27,970 bases of DNA from Ophioceras dolichostomum (GCA_003049485.1 PYST01000440.1:1-27970); one strand, 5' to 3'; shown: positions 1 to 8,603, counted from the first letter of the stretch. Numbers and translations are program-made. Notes: a model not told the origin generated them from the letters alone.

Positions 1-88
1 ACGTCTTATGCCCCTCGGGAGGCAGGGATCTCGGGCAGATTCCGACTTCAGACGTTAAATACATCATCATCATCATCATCATCATCAC
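1..88 (+). mobile_element. 3' tail of a non-LTR (LINE-like) retrotransposon
   Basis: The core (ACGTC, then CCCCTCGGGAGG, then GACGTTAAATA) also occurs, reverse complemented, at 7905-7977 and 27898-27970, so this is a dispersed repeat in plus orientation. The conserved part stops at GACGTTAAATA and is followed by a CAT trinucleotide run at about 62-88, as expected for the 3' end of a fungal LINE that ends in short tandem repeats instead of poly(A). The 5' part lies outside the window. No protein can be read here. Assignment to a named LINE clade is not possible from the tail alone; a Tad-like element is a guess. Confidence 0.65.
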
Positions 89-462
89 CGGGGATAATAT
101 TGCAAAACATCCAAAATCCCGTCTTCTTCTATCACTCTCGCATTGCTGCTATTAGTGTGGTTTCCGGCATATCATACTAGTACTAGGTACTTAGCTTTCA
201 TTTGCACATCTTCGCACGCAGAAATCCGCCAGATCAATTCGCAACCTCCCCAACAGGATTTACTTTCCCACCGCCTGTTGGTCATTCCGCAGCAATGGAT
301 TATTATAAAGCTCTCGCGCCGCGAGATTTCTCCGAGTAAGTTCCAGCTTCAATACCATTTCCCTTTCTTCCCTTTGTTATTTTTCGCGGCTCGGTATTGC
401 GAACCCACCATACTATCGCTCATGACTACCTGCGTCCACACTCGCAGGAAGAAACAGATTAG

Positions 463-636
463 ATTTTGTATGCTAACGGCAATACGCTTCACTATGTACC
501 CGGGATTAGAATGTACGAGTCTAAAAACCTGGCCGACGCCAAGGTCACCGTGGGAGATACGACTTTCGTTGTCCATCGCTTCATCCTCGCCGCCTCGTCC
601 AAATACTTTGCGGGGGCGTTTGCCGGCGGATTCAAG
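463..636 (+). pseudogene. BTB/POZ-domain protein, 5' exon fragment
   Basis: The frame encodes the start of a BTB/POZ fold: a DAKVTVGD strand, then VVHRFILAASSKYF and the AGGFK turn, matching the usual BTB pattern (D-x-x-V-x-x-G, then HR-x-x-LA-x-x-S-x-x-F). BTB domains mediate dimerisation and adaptor binding, often to cullin-3. The frame opens just after TTAG at 459-462, a possible acceptor, and ends in phase 0 at AAG followed by GTAGGT, a good donor. Sixty bases later the copia LTR begins. An ATG at 295 followed by 41 coding bases and a GTAAGT donor at 336 could be the first exon, but its phase does not fit the acceptor at 462. The rest of the domain, about 70 residues, is missing. A probable C-terminal piece is at 4871-5089. 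Domain assignment is firm; loss of function is inferred. Confidence 0.65.
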
Positions 637-734
637 GTAGGTGTCACGCCTAGAGCACCCGGCGGGAAGCAAAGTTCGGAAAGCGACTCTATTTAGTGTA
701 ATCTAAGCTTGAGAAGAAAAAAAGAGGAAAGAAA

Positions 735-764
735 ACAATTGCCATGACGCGGCGGGGCAATTGT
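735..764. repeat. Inverted repeat (9-bp stem) within the LTR
   Basis: ACAATTGCC at 735-743 is the exact reverse complement of GGCAATTGT at 756-764, with a 12-base loop. It may shape the LTR transcript; the function is unknown. Confidence 0.7.
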
Positions 765-854
765 GTTCTTGTCACGCGTGCATGCACGTGATGATAGTGA
801 GCTGAGACCATGCTACGCTCGTTTTACCAGTCTCCTTTGTAATTAAATAGGTAG

Positions 855-883
855 AGGTGCGCCCTTCCAGAAGGAGCGCACCT
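855..883. repeat. Long hairpin (12-bp stem) within the LTR
   Basis: AGGTGCGC (855-862) pairs with GCGCACCT (876-883), and CCTT (863-866) pairs with AAGG (871-874), leaving a 4-base loop and one bulged A at 875. In transcripts this would be a very stable stem, compatible with a role in the R region, packaging or 3' end formation. The role is inference. Confidence 0.75.
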
Positions 884-1053
884 AGCTAATACACAACGCT
901 CTCTCTTTTCTTTTGTACGTGGCTATTCTACGCGTCACAGTTATGAGCCCGGTTCGCACGCAAAAGCTTCCCAGCACGTACAAGAGACCCCTTTTCCTTT
1001 TCTAAAGTCTCTTCTCAAGACTCATTACACCCTCCCTCAGTCTCGAGCCAGCC

Positions 1054-2826
1054 ATGAGCGTCCAAACGCAGGGCCTGGAGGCTCTCCTCCAGTCCTCAAA
1101 CTCTGTCATCCTGACGGGGGCCGAGAACTGGAACTCCTGGTACACGCAGTTCAAGCTCGCTGCCAGGAGCCGTCAGGTGCTCGAATACGTCGAGCCCGAC
1201 GGACCTGCACCTCCAGAGCTCCCGCGAGCGCTCGACGAAAACGCCATGCTCGAGGAGTACTTCAACTCCCTCGACCTGGGGGAGAACGCCGAGCGCCCTA
1301 TGCTTCCTCCTTCAGAGCATCAAGCCCTGTACGCTCACGCGCAGCGACGCTGGAATCAAGCCTTTAAGGAGTACGAACGCATTAACGGTCATCTCATCTC
1401 CCTCCAGCTCCTGATCACCACCACGGTCAAGAAAAAGCTTCTGGCTGCCGCGGCTAGGTCGCTCGAAGTCAAAGGGGAGCGCACCACGGTACAAGCGCTC
1501 ATCCGAGAACTCCAGCGCCTCGTCCGCCCAACGGAGGAGATGCACCTCCGTATGGTGCAAGCGCGCTACTTTGGAACCCTCAAGAGAGCGACCCAGCATG
1601 GCGTCAACCCCCTGAAGTGGTGGGGCGAGTGGCACAGCGCGTACCTTGATGCTCTCAACCTCGGTCTGGACTGTGTGACAGGGGCCCTGGCTCCTGACGA
1701 GTTCCTACAAGCGGTGAAGCAACGCGTTGCTCCACAACTGGGTACCAAACTCCTGCAGGACCGTCTCGAAGCCCTGACGGTCGCGCTCCCAGGACGCACC
1801 CCTTACACGCTCATCCAAACGGCCGAGATTGTCAAGTCATTTCTCATATTAGCCAGCCTAACCCCGAACACCCACATGACCCTTGCCACGCTCGGGGGCC
1901 AGTCAGACGCGGAACCCGGCACAGGGGTACAATCTCGCCAAAGCATGCAGAACTCCACTCCACTAACCGAGAACGGCGGAGGGAGGCGGAGGCCTCGCCG
2001 GTGCAAAGCCCAAGAGTGCCCCTGCGGTGAGACTCACTTGTGGCAGCCAACCCGCTGCGGAACGCTCGAATGGGTAGTGCTGGGAACTTCAACCCGTACT
2101 CAACGCAAGCCCTCCTCCGACGCAGTCAAGAAAGAGATCATGGACCGACTGAACGATGCTCGCTGGCAGGGCATCCGCAAGAAGATCCAGGAGCGCGCCC
2201 ACACTGTGCGAGACGAGGTGGCGGCCAAGAGCGCGCTTGGGCGCCCCACAGACCTCGTCTGCTACGTCGGAGACCCCGGTCCTCTGCCAGGCACCCTGGG
2301 CGTTCCCTCAGTATTCTCCACGTTCGCGTCGCCACGCCACGCGCTGTCAGACAGCACGGTTTTCGACAATTGCGGGGCCACGCACCTGGTCAACCGCATG
2401 GACCTTCTCGACCCCGATTCCTTTGTGAGAAGCACTTCCGGAGAGTCGGTAGAGTGCGGCTCAAGCGCTCTCCCAATCGTAGGGAGAGGCAAGCGGACTA
2501 TGACCGGCATCCTCGCCGAGAGAGGGGTCCCGATTGCCTTGAAGCTCGAGAACGTGGCCGTAGTAGAGGGATTTCACACGAATATCGTGTCGGAGGCGCT
2601 GATGACGAGAGCAGGGGTGTGGTACTGCGGTTTCGACTGCACGTTACGGAAAGGAACCGTGGGGACGAGCATCATTCTTGCTACTCTCAAGCGTCAGTTT
2701 AACTTAGTGTTCCTTGAATACAAGCCCATTTCGACCTACGAGAGCCCCCATGCTGGACTGGTGAGCATGACAAGGAAGGAAAAGAGAAGGAAAGACAAAG
2801 AAGCCAAACTCGCGCGGACGCCTTGA
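1054..2826 (+). CDS. Copia Gag and protease-like region
   Basis: A 590-codon frame starting at the ATG 24 bp after the LTR. Residues about 18-50 (TGAENWNSWYTQF and on) match the Gag N-terminal domain of fungal copia elements. A zinc-knuckle-like cluster is at C317, C322, C324, H328 and C335, expected to bind RNA. A protease-like motif is at D438 in the order D-N-C-G-A-T-H; the usual copia motif has G directly after D-S/T/N, so the active-site loop looks altered. The C-terminal VWYCGFDCTLR and FNLVFLEYKP blocks are the usual lead-in to integrase. The frame ends at TGA (2824-2826), yet the same frame continues directly into integrase. In intact relatives this is one polyprotein, so the stop is either a mutation (CGA to TGA) or a leaky stop (TGA followed by CTG). 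Confidence 0.75.
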   Translation: MSVQTQGLEALLQSSNSVILTGAENWNSWYTQFKLAARSRQVLEYVEPDGPAPPELPRALDENAMLEEYFNSLDLGENAERPMLPPSEHQALYAHAQRRWNQAFKEYERINGHLISLQLLITTTVKKKLLAAAARSLEVKGERTTVQALIRELQRLVRPTEEMHLRMVQARYFGTLKRATQHGVNPLKWWGEWHSAYLDALNLGLDCVTGALAPDEFLQAVKQRVAPQLGTKLLQDRLEALTVALPGRTPYTLIQTAEIVKSFLILASLTPNTHMTLATLGGQSDAEPGTGVQSRQSMQNSTPLTENGGGRRRPRRCKAQECPCGETHLWQPTRCGTLEWVVLGTSTRTQRKPSSDAVKKEIMDRLNDARWQGIRKKIQERAHTVRDEVAAKSALGRPTDLVCYVGDPGPLPGTLGVPSVFSTFASPRHALSDSTVFDNCGATHLVNRMDLLDPDSFVRSTSGESVECGSSALPIVGRGKRTMTGILAERGVPIALKLENVAVVEGFHTNIVSEALMTRAGVWYCGFDCTLRKGTVGTSIILATLKRQFNLVFLEYKPISTYESPHAGLVSMTRKEKRRKDKEAKLARTP

Positions 2827-4410
2827 CTGGCTAATCTGCGTAGGAGAGCGGATCCGGAGTGGTTGTGGCACGCGAGGTCCGGACACCTGGGCCTAGAAGC
2901 GCTGCGAGCGCTTGCGTATAGGGCCAAGAACGTGCAGATCAGGGGCACGGAAAGACGACACTGCGAAGCGTGTGCTACGGCCCACGCGGAGCAAGTGATC
3001 TCGAGAAGACCGTCACCGTGGCGAGCGACGCGCCTGTACTACCGACTGTTTTGGGACCTGTTTGACTTCTCGGACGAGAGCATGGTCGGGCTTAACGGTG
3101 CGCGGTGGGCACTTATTCTCAAAGATGAGTACAGCGGAGTCATCACAGCCATTCCTCTGATCAACAAGAGTGCCCTAGTCGTCACCCAGGCTCTCAAAGA
3201 CATTGAGAGCTGGGTGAGGAGGCGGTACGGGCTCTCTATAGCGATCTTCAGGCACGACGGCGAGCGAGCAACTCAGTCCGAGACCGGAGACACCGACTAC
3301 GCACGCTGGACCAGAAGGGAGGGCATCACTACGGAGGTAACGCCCTCGTACATGCACGAGCCCAACGGCGGTGGAGAGCGGGCTAGAAAAGAGATAATCA
3401 CCAAGCAGATCAAGATGCTCGCGGGCGCACGACTCCCAGCTAAGTTGTGGCCGGCAGGTATCAGAGCGGCAGCCTACCTCTACAACATGAGCCCCAGGAA
3501 GTCAAGCCAGATGCTCTCTCCAAACGAGCTCCTGGGCACGTGGCTCCAGGCGTACTTCCGGTTCTTCGAGCCCTCCCTACGATACAACCTACTCACGGAT
3601 TTGAGACCGGATTGGAGCGGCATCTACGCGTACGGGTGCCGTGCGTACGTGCTCGACAAGCTCCGGGAGAAGGGGGACTTGAAGCGCCTTTTCAAGGTTA
3701 CCCCAAGAGCGCATGTGGGCTACCGGGTAGGGTATCTCGCATCCAACATCTACGAGATTTGGGTGCCCTCTCTCGACGAGATTATTGTTTCTCGCAACGT
3801 AACGTTCGACGAGAGCCACTTCTACGAGGGCCCCACGCGCGAAGAGGCCATACAGGTTCCAGTCGAGGAGATGCGACCTATCGTACGGGCTCTCCTTGAT
3901 GAAGAACCCAAAAGGCTAGACCGCCTTTTCCCTGACGAAGAGGAGGAGATCGGGGGTGCTGTATTCGAAGCTCCCGAGAGACCTCCTGTAGGAGAAGACG
4001 GCAATGGGCAGCCAGAGCTGATCTACGACGAGATCGTCGTTAAGCCCCGACCTGGTGGAAACTCAGAAGCGACCAACGGAGAGGGGCCAGAAGCTCCAGG
4101 GATGCTGACACCAGAGCAGGCCCCAGAACCCGCGACCGGTACTGGGGGTACAAATGCTCAACAAGCCGCCGAGGCTCCGACGGACGCGCCGGAGACTCTG
4201 CGCCAGAGCCTGAACCAGGCGGGCTCTGATGCTCCCGCAAGGGTTGAGCGCCGAGGCAACGTTGATGAAGATCGCCAGCAGGAAGTCGACTCAACTGCTG
4301 GAAGAACGACCACAACGCCCTTTAGTCTCGGAGAGCAGTCAGGTGCACAACATGGTGCGCTCTCAGAGAGGAGTCACGAGACTCAAGCCCCAGGTGCTGA
4401 AGAGCCCTAG
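2827..4410 (+). pseudogene. Copia integrase and linker (continuation of gag frame)
   Basis: Same frame as gag, with no start codon of its own near the beginning. It opens with the GAG-pre-integrase motif WHARSGHLG and a CxxC pair (HCEACATAHA). The integrase core follows: the first Asp in FWDLFDF, the second in RHDGERA, and Glu in the GGGERARKE stretch, giving a plausible DDE triad. A conserved LPAKLWPAGIRAAAYLYN block and the C-terminal YGCRAYVLDK and FKVTPRAHVGYRVGY blocks follow. The region from about 3880 is an acidic, proline-rich linker without recognisable fold. A TAG at 4408-4410 interrupts the frame; CAG one transition away would restore it. Integrase normally inserts cDNA into the host genome; this copy is interrupted on both sides. 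Confidence 0.75.
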
Positions 4411-4860
4411 GTCCAGGGACAACCGGGCCCTGGTGATGAAGCCGAACCCCAGCTACTTCAGGCGCGTTCAACGGGAGCGCGCAAAAGCGGCAGGGCGACG
4501 AAGCTCTCTTCCAAAGCCGCAGAAGCGAAAGCCGACGCTGAGCTGCAGCGCTCCCAAAAGGAGAAAAGGAGAGAGAAGCGCCAAATGGGAGCATCAGGGC
4601 AGCAGGCCCCAGGCTCCTCTATGGTGGCACTGGCTGCAGTTGGCATACGGAGATCCCCGTGGCTGCCAGAGATGCTCGAGTTTGTGGAAACCTACCTCCC
4701 TGATCAAGAGGCGAGTTCCGACGAGCAGCTCCGGACGCTCCACGCGATTTTCTCCGCGCACGTATTGCAGCCACGTGCAAAGTATACACCCGACCCTCCA
4801 CGGAACTGGAGAGAACTCGAAAGGCACTCTTACGGGGGTAAGTTCAGACTCCTCCTTCAA
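4411..4860 (+). pseudogene. Copia linker and pre-reverse-transcriptase remnant
   Basis: The same frame stays open after the TAG. It encodes a basic, lysine- and arginine-rich stretch and then PEMLEFVETYLPD and PRNWRELERHSYG, which resembles the block immediately preceding the RT palm in fungal copia Pol. Similarity ends within a few codons of that block, so RT is missing. From about 4870 the convincing coding frame is a different one (see the BTB C-terminal fragment). The break marks a deletion or rearrangement. Confidence 0.6.
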
Positions 4861-4870
4861 CCCCCTCCGC

Positions 4871-5089
4871 CAGGAGGCGTGCTACGACAGCGTCGCCGCC
4901 CTTCCGCGGTTCGTGGCGGAGATCTTCCGCGGGATGTTCGGTCCTCGCCGCTTTGCGATCATCGGGCCGGCCCTCGAGGACGAGCGCTCGCTAAACTCAC
5001 GACTCGCCAGCGCCATGGAGATGGGGATTGCAAGCCGCCCGGGCGATGACTTTTGGGAGGCCCTGTGCAAACACTTGGGATTGGACTGA
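4871..5089 (+). pseudogene. Probable C-terminal fragment of the interrupted BTB protein
   Basis: A new frame encodes EACYDSVAALPRFV, AEIFRGMFG, then EDERSLNSRLASAMEMG and ends DDFWEALCKHLGLD-stop. It is not copia-like. Fungal BTB proteins often have a helical tail with an EAC-x(n)-LP-x-F-x-x-x-x-x-R pattern after the BTB fold, so I infer this is the tail of the gene whose first exon lies at 463-636. It begins right after CAG at 4868-4870, a possible splice acceptor that would keep phase 0 with the exon at 636. About 70-100 residues of the original would be missing. It could instead belong to an unrelated gene; the link is inference. Confidence 0.45.
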
Positions 5090-5618
5090 GACGGCACTAC
5101 TGTCGGCCCCTTTCACTTTACTGCTGACATGGCAACCCTTGAGTGTTGTGTTTTCCTTATTTTCTCTCTCTTCTAGTAAGCCTGAACTTGACCATCTCGA
5201 ATCGAAATGTTCCTCTTAGGATCACTAACTGCTCCCTGACCACGGCGGGAGTTCCTCCCATCCCGGAACCGCCATGTTCCGTTGAAAAAATCGAGGTGTG
5301 CGCTGTCAGAGAACCCTTACCGCTATTGCAATTTAAGTTGCTAGTGCCGAGAGACGAGAAAGAGGGTTGCGGCTTGTAGCTGCCTGGTTTAGGGCTGCAT
5401 CTCGCCTGGAGTGAGCACCAAGGAGAAGGACGGGAGGAATCAAAGAAGATTGAAGATGCCCCTGAGTTTGGTCAAAGCCCTTGCTCGCTATTCAGCTACT
5501 AACTACCTAAGTGGTATAAATTGACACCCGGCAGTGTATACTGACTGGACCGGCAACACAAGGCAAATACTGCCTGTATACAAAACAACAATTGTTCCTT
5601 CCCGTCGTTTCGGCCCCC
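5090..5618. other. Intergenic, no gene seen
   Basis: Between the BTB fragment stop and the convergent dehydrogenase stop. Short frames here have no coding character. No second copy of the copia LTR is present. Confidence 0.6.
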
Positions 5619-6632
5619 TTAGAAGTTCCTCGTAACCCCCGGCTTGATCTTTTCCAACTTCCCCTGCAGCTCAGCCCAAACCCTCCGCTGCGCCTCCTTG
5701 CCCTCCTCACTCAGCACGATCCCCTTCGGCGGGCACACCGTGCAGTCGCTGAGATACTCCCCGTGTGCGTTCGCGCCCTCGGTGGCGGCGTGCACCAGCG
5801 TCCGGCTACCGACCTCGGTCGACCTCGCGATCAGCATCTTCATCAGCCAGAACCCCCAGCTGTCCATGTCGCGCGACAGCGACGAGTGGCATAGGCCCGG
5901 GTTCACGTAGTTGATGGCCACCTCCGTCTTGGTCTTGTTGTTGCTGGCGTGCGCCTCGGCGATCGCGCGCACGCCGAACACCTCCAGCAGCTTCGAGACG
6001 TTGTACTGGTCGTCGATGTGCGCTTCCACGTAGGCCTTGTCGCTGACCGCGTTGAAGATGCCGCCCTCTGGTGCGCTCTTCTGCGGGAACGTCGTGAAGG
6101 CGTGGACCTCGGAGCTGACGACGGTGAAGACTGGCTTGTGGGAGCTGCTGCTGCCGATATCCTTGCTGGGAGGGGGCAGTTTGGCGGTCTGCCTCATCTT
6201 GGGCAGCACCAGGCCCATCAGCAGGAACGTCGAAACGACGTTGACGGTGATGCTCTCCTCGTTATCCTCTGCCACGCGGTACCACCCCGCCGCGACGCCG
6301 GCGTTGGCGATGAAGGCGTCGACGCGATCCAGCTCGGCCTCCACGCGGGAAGCGAAGGCCGCCACGCTGGCGTAGCTGGCCATGTCCAGCTTCCAGACCT
6401 TGATGGTCGTGTTGCCTTCGCATTGCGTGGTCCGCTCGATGTCTTGCTTGGCGGCATGGCCTTTGTCGAGATCGCGGACGGCAAGGACGAGGGTGGAGGC
6501 TCCCAGACGGGCGAAGTGCCGCGCTGCTTCTTTGCCCAGGCCGACGTTCGCGCCGGTGATGACCACTGTCTTGCCGGTTTGTGGGGTCGACGGGTATGGG
6601 AGGGATTTGAACTGGCTGTAAAGCATGCCCAT
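5619..6632 (-). CDS. Short-chain dehydrogenase/reductase (retinol-dehydrogenase-like)
   Basis: A single-exon 337-residue protein, somewhat long for a classical SDR because of an inserted loop around residues 148-166. It has the Rossmann nucleotide motif TGANVGLG at 26-33, NAG at 110-112, the catalytic Ser at 173/174 (VVSSEVH), and the YNVSK motif with Tyr210 and Lys214. NNP-type residues after the active site (NYVNPGLCHSSL) fit the family. Arg53 following the second strand favours NADP(H) over NAD(H). The sequence style is that of the retinol dehydrogenase 12-like fungal SDRs, which reduce or oxidise small carbonyl or alcohol substrates; the actual substrate cannot be read. It is not in a recognisable biosynthetic cluster. 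All catalytic residues are intact and the frame is unbroken. Confidence 0.9.
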   Translation of the reverse strand: MGMLYSQFKSLPYPSTPQTGKTVVITGANVGLGKEAARHFARLGASTLVLAVRDLDKGHAAKQDIERTTQCEGNTTIKVWKLDMASYASVAAFASRVEAELDRVDAFIANAGVAAGWYRVAEDNEESITVNVVSTFLLMGLVLPKMRQTAKLPPPSKDIGSSSSHKPVFTVVSSEVHAFTTFPQKSAPEGGIFNAVSDKAYVEAHIDDQYNVSKLLEVFGVRAIAEAHASNNKTKTEVAINYVNPGLCHSSLSRDMDSWGFWLMKMLIARSTEVGSRTLVHAATEGANAHGEYLSDCTVCPPKGIVLSEEGKEAQRRVWAELQGKLEKIKPGVTRNF

Positions 6633-7789
6633 TTCTGCGACTATTGTGGCCTAACTCTTGTGATGCGGAGGGTGCGGTGGTAAATCGAGCACGTGGTATC
6701 CAATCGGTATGTGTCGTTGGTTCCTAGGGTGAGAGATGTGGTCAGAGTCGGGGTGACAAAGGGATAGATATTGTAACAAAGCGTGGGGGAACGCGAAACT
6801 TATCCTCACATCTTCGCGAACCGGAGACACACATGCTTGCGCCACTGGCCGTTGCACAGATTTACCAACGGCCAGTGTGGCCTTTGTCGCCCGGTCACTG
6901 TAGCTTTTACGTGCGCATCTCGTGCCCGGAGTTAGGCCCAGCCAACCCCCCAAAGGCCGTGCCACACTAGCGGACCCCCAGCGGAACGTTCCATGAATCT
7001 CGGGTCTGGTCCCTTTGCTGTAGGTTTTTGGCTCCAATTATTGCCTTCAATGCGAATGATTGGACGGATTAACGTGTCTTCGCTTGTGCGTGGGAGTGCT
7101 TTCCCGATGCTGTGTCACCATTCATTTCCCCGATCCCCGAAGCACATCGGCGATTGCCCTCCACACAGCTTGACGCGAACTCCGAGGGCTGACAAAAACA
7201 CCAAATCCTCGCTTTTAAAGGAATATTGCGCATTCCCCTTTGTTCAGTGCCAGTTCAATTCAGCGTCTATGCTGTCCTTTGGTAGTCGTCTGCATGGTGC
7301 CGGTGTTTTCTTGCCGCTGTTAACCACCCTTCAAGACGCCGTATCCCGGAATTTGTGGAGCAACAGTCGGGCTAAGTCCGGAGGAAGATAGGGCGTTAGC
7401 CGGCCATTTTCCAGCCCCAAGAGCTCTTCTTTGCCCCAGAGAATCACACGTACTGCATCGGCACACATCCCATTCATCTTGTATACCTACTACCTTTCCT
7501 CTGCTCCTTCCCCCTGCTCGCATTGGCGTCGACTTCAAATTCTGTCCATCCCGTAGCTTTTCTACCAGAAGAGCAGAGAGGCATCACGACTGCTCTCAGA
7601 CATCCCTTCTCTACATTAATCGTCGCAAGTTGCTCATTGAAGGTGTGTTTTATTAACTGCCTGAACACGTAGAAAAAATATGAAAAAAGACAGCGTCGAC
7701 AAAAGAAACTCCGCGCGATCCTCACGCCCAACTGTCTGCTCCGAGGCGTCCGGCCTCTCCTCGGGTGGCGCTGGTGGTCCCTATGCTCA
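6633..7789. other. Intergenic, no gene seen
   Basis: Contains the upstream region of the dehydrogenase and the 3' flank of the coiled-coil pseudogene. No frame shows a convincing protein. Runs of A at 7672-7687 may belong to 3' processing signals of a neighbouring transcript; this is weak. Confidence 0.5.
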
Positions 7790-7880
7790 TTATAAGAGAG
7801 CTCTAATTTGGCCAGACTCAGCCTGAAGCTCCGCAAACTGCAATAATGAGAGCACGTCGTTGATGTGGTCAGCGAGCCAT

Positions 7881-7893
7881 CCAGCACCAGCAG
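7881..7893. repeat. Target-site duplication, left copy
   Basis: CCAGCACCAGCAG, identical to 8291-8303, directly abutting the simple-repeat tail of the retroelement. Removing the insert and one copy rejoins the last exon of the host gene in frame. Confidence 0.88.
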
Positions 7894-8290
7894 TGGTTAA
7901 TGGTTAATGGTTTATTTAACGTCCGAGGGCTGTCCAGGCCCGACCTCCCGAGGGGTATAGGACGTGCTAGCGGCTATCTAAACTCGGCAGCTAGCATTTC
8001 AAACCCTTAGCCCTTGCGAGCCTGAGGCACACCTGTAGTGCGCTCCGCTTTCCGGTCTCCGCATAGGTTGAGCCCGGCACTCGGCCAATGTTTGTCTGCG
8101 CGTGCGCTGATCTGCTTTATGGACATGAGATCAACCTGATGCCGTTGCGGCGGGGTGTTAAGTTGGCCAGCAGACAGCTGGGCCTTGGCGCTCAGCGTCT
8201 GGGGCAGATATCTGTGAAGAAAGCCGTTTTCTCCACGAATTCCTGGAAGAGCAAAGGCTCTCCCAGGAGGCGCCGCCAGTAGGCGGCCCT
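7894..8290 (-). mobile_element. 397-bp 5'-truncated non-LTR retrotransposon insertion
   Basis: The insert is flanked by a perfect 13-bp target-site duplication, CCAGCACCAGCAG, at 7881-7893 and 8291-8303. Its left end is the same 3' tail core found at 1-88 and 27885-27970, here reverse complemented, ending in a TTAATGG-type repeat next to the target duplication. The element thus reads on the minus strand with its 3' end to the left. Only the 3' part is present, as is usual when target-primed reverse transcription stops early. No conserved RT or endonuclease motif is readable in the 397 bp, and I see no clear Pol III box, so a short LINE copy is preferred over a SINE. It interrupts the last exon of the coiled-coil gene and brings an early stop. 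Confidence 0.85.
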
Positions 8291-8303
8291 CCAGCACCAG
8301 CAG
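8291..8303. repeat. Target-site duplication, right copy
   Basis: The matching CCAGCACCAGCAG at the truncated 5' end of the element. It begins one base downstream of the splice acceptor (CCTAG on the minus strand, AG at 8306-8305) of the host gene's last exon. Confidence 0.88.
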
Positions 8304-8462
8304 GCTAGGTGGAAAATCAGGTATCCAGTGCCCATCTGTTGTATTGCCCCTCTCCACCCCTCTCTAGTCGAACACGATGCAAGGGGGTTGTGGGCCTGTC
8401 CGCCCGATTTCTATCCTGGGGCCTCCCATCGAATACAAAGAAACACAAAGGTGCAAACTCAC

Positions 8463-8603
8463 TCTCTCCGTAATGCCTTCTAAGCGCAGGACAACCATCT
8501 TCAGGTGCGCCTTGCATGTCTCTAGTGTCTTAGTTGACCTTGTGATCTCCTCCAGGAGTTGGTAGATTTCCTTGTTGCAGGCCTCTAACATGTCATACAT
8601 CGG
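8463..8603 (-). repeat. Duplicated coiled-coil exon, downstream copy
   Basis: A 141-bp, 47-codon phase-0 unit beginning PMYDMLEACNKEIY and ending LRLEGITER, immediately followed by the donor GTGAGTTTGC. It aligns without gaps to 8662-8802 (27 of 47 residues identical). Leucines and isoleucines recur in heptad-like spacing, so the product should be an alpha-helical coiled coil. Confidence 0.8.

Larger units (their letters stand above)
697..1029 (+). repeat. Putative 5' long terminal repeat of the copia element
   Basis: The 333-bp segment starts TGTAAT and ends ATTACA, the TG...CA rule, and ends 24 bp before the gag ATG. The terminal inverted repeat is unusually long: CTTGAGAAG near the left end (708-716) matches CTTCTCAAG near the right end, giving about 20 bp of imperfect terminal symmetry. 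Inside are two strong hairpins (735-764 and 855-883) and a 12-bp palindrome (777-788). No second copy is found downstream, so the boundaries rest on terminal symmetry and position only. No tRNA-complementary primer binding site is evident after 1029. Confidence 0.5.
697..4850 (+). mobile_element. Ty1/copia LTR retrotransposon, 3' truncated
   Basis: Order of parts: LTR, Gag with a zinc-knuckle-like motif, a protease-like segment, the GAG-pre-integrase HARSGH motif, integrase core, a long proline/glutamate-rich linker, and the short PRNWRELERH-type block that normally lies just upstream of reverse transcriptase. Gag and integrase in this order before RT is the copia arrangement. The RT and RNase H domains and the 3' LTR are absent, and unrelated sequence in another frame follows from about 4850-4871. 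The single frame from 1054 to 5046 is broken by two stops (2824, 4408). The copy is therefore not autonomous. It lies between two fragments of a BTB gene. The exact 3' junction cannot be placed to the base. Confidence 0.8.

Noticed and set aside
60..90. CAT-repeat run as a regulatory or CRISPR-like repeat
   Set aside because: It is a perfect trinucleotide microsatellite directly attached to a retroelement tail; no spacers are present.
636..696. A 60-bp intron ending TTTAG directly before the LTR
   Set aside because: GTAGGT to TTTAG could be spliced, but the next base starts the TGTAAT terminus of the LTR; the match of TTTAG to an acceptor is probably chance.
697..1029. Reading the LTR as a stand-alone miniature inverted-repeat transposon
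   Set aside because: No target duplication flanks it (TTTAG on the left, CCCTC on the right), and it ends 24 bp before a copia gag ATG, so an LTR is more likely.
5949..6683. A 244-codon plus-strand frame antisense to the dehydrogenase
   Set aside because: It is the complement of a clear SDR with all motifs; long antisense frames are expected in GC-rich coding DNA.
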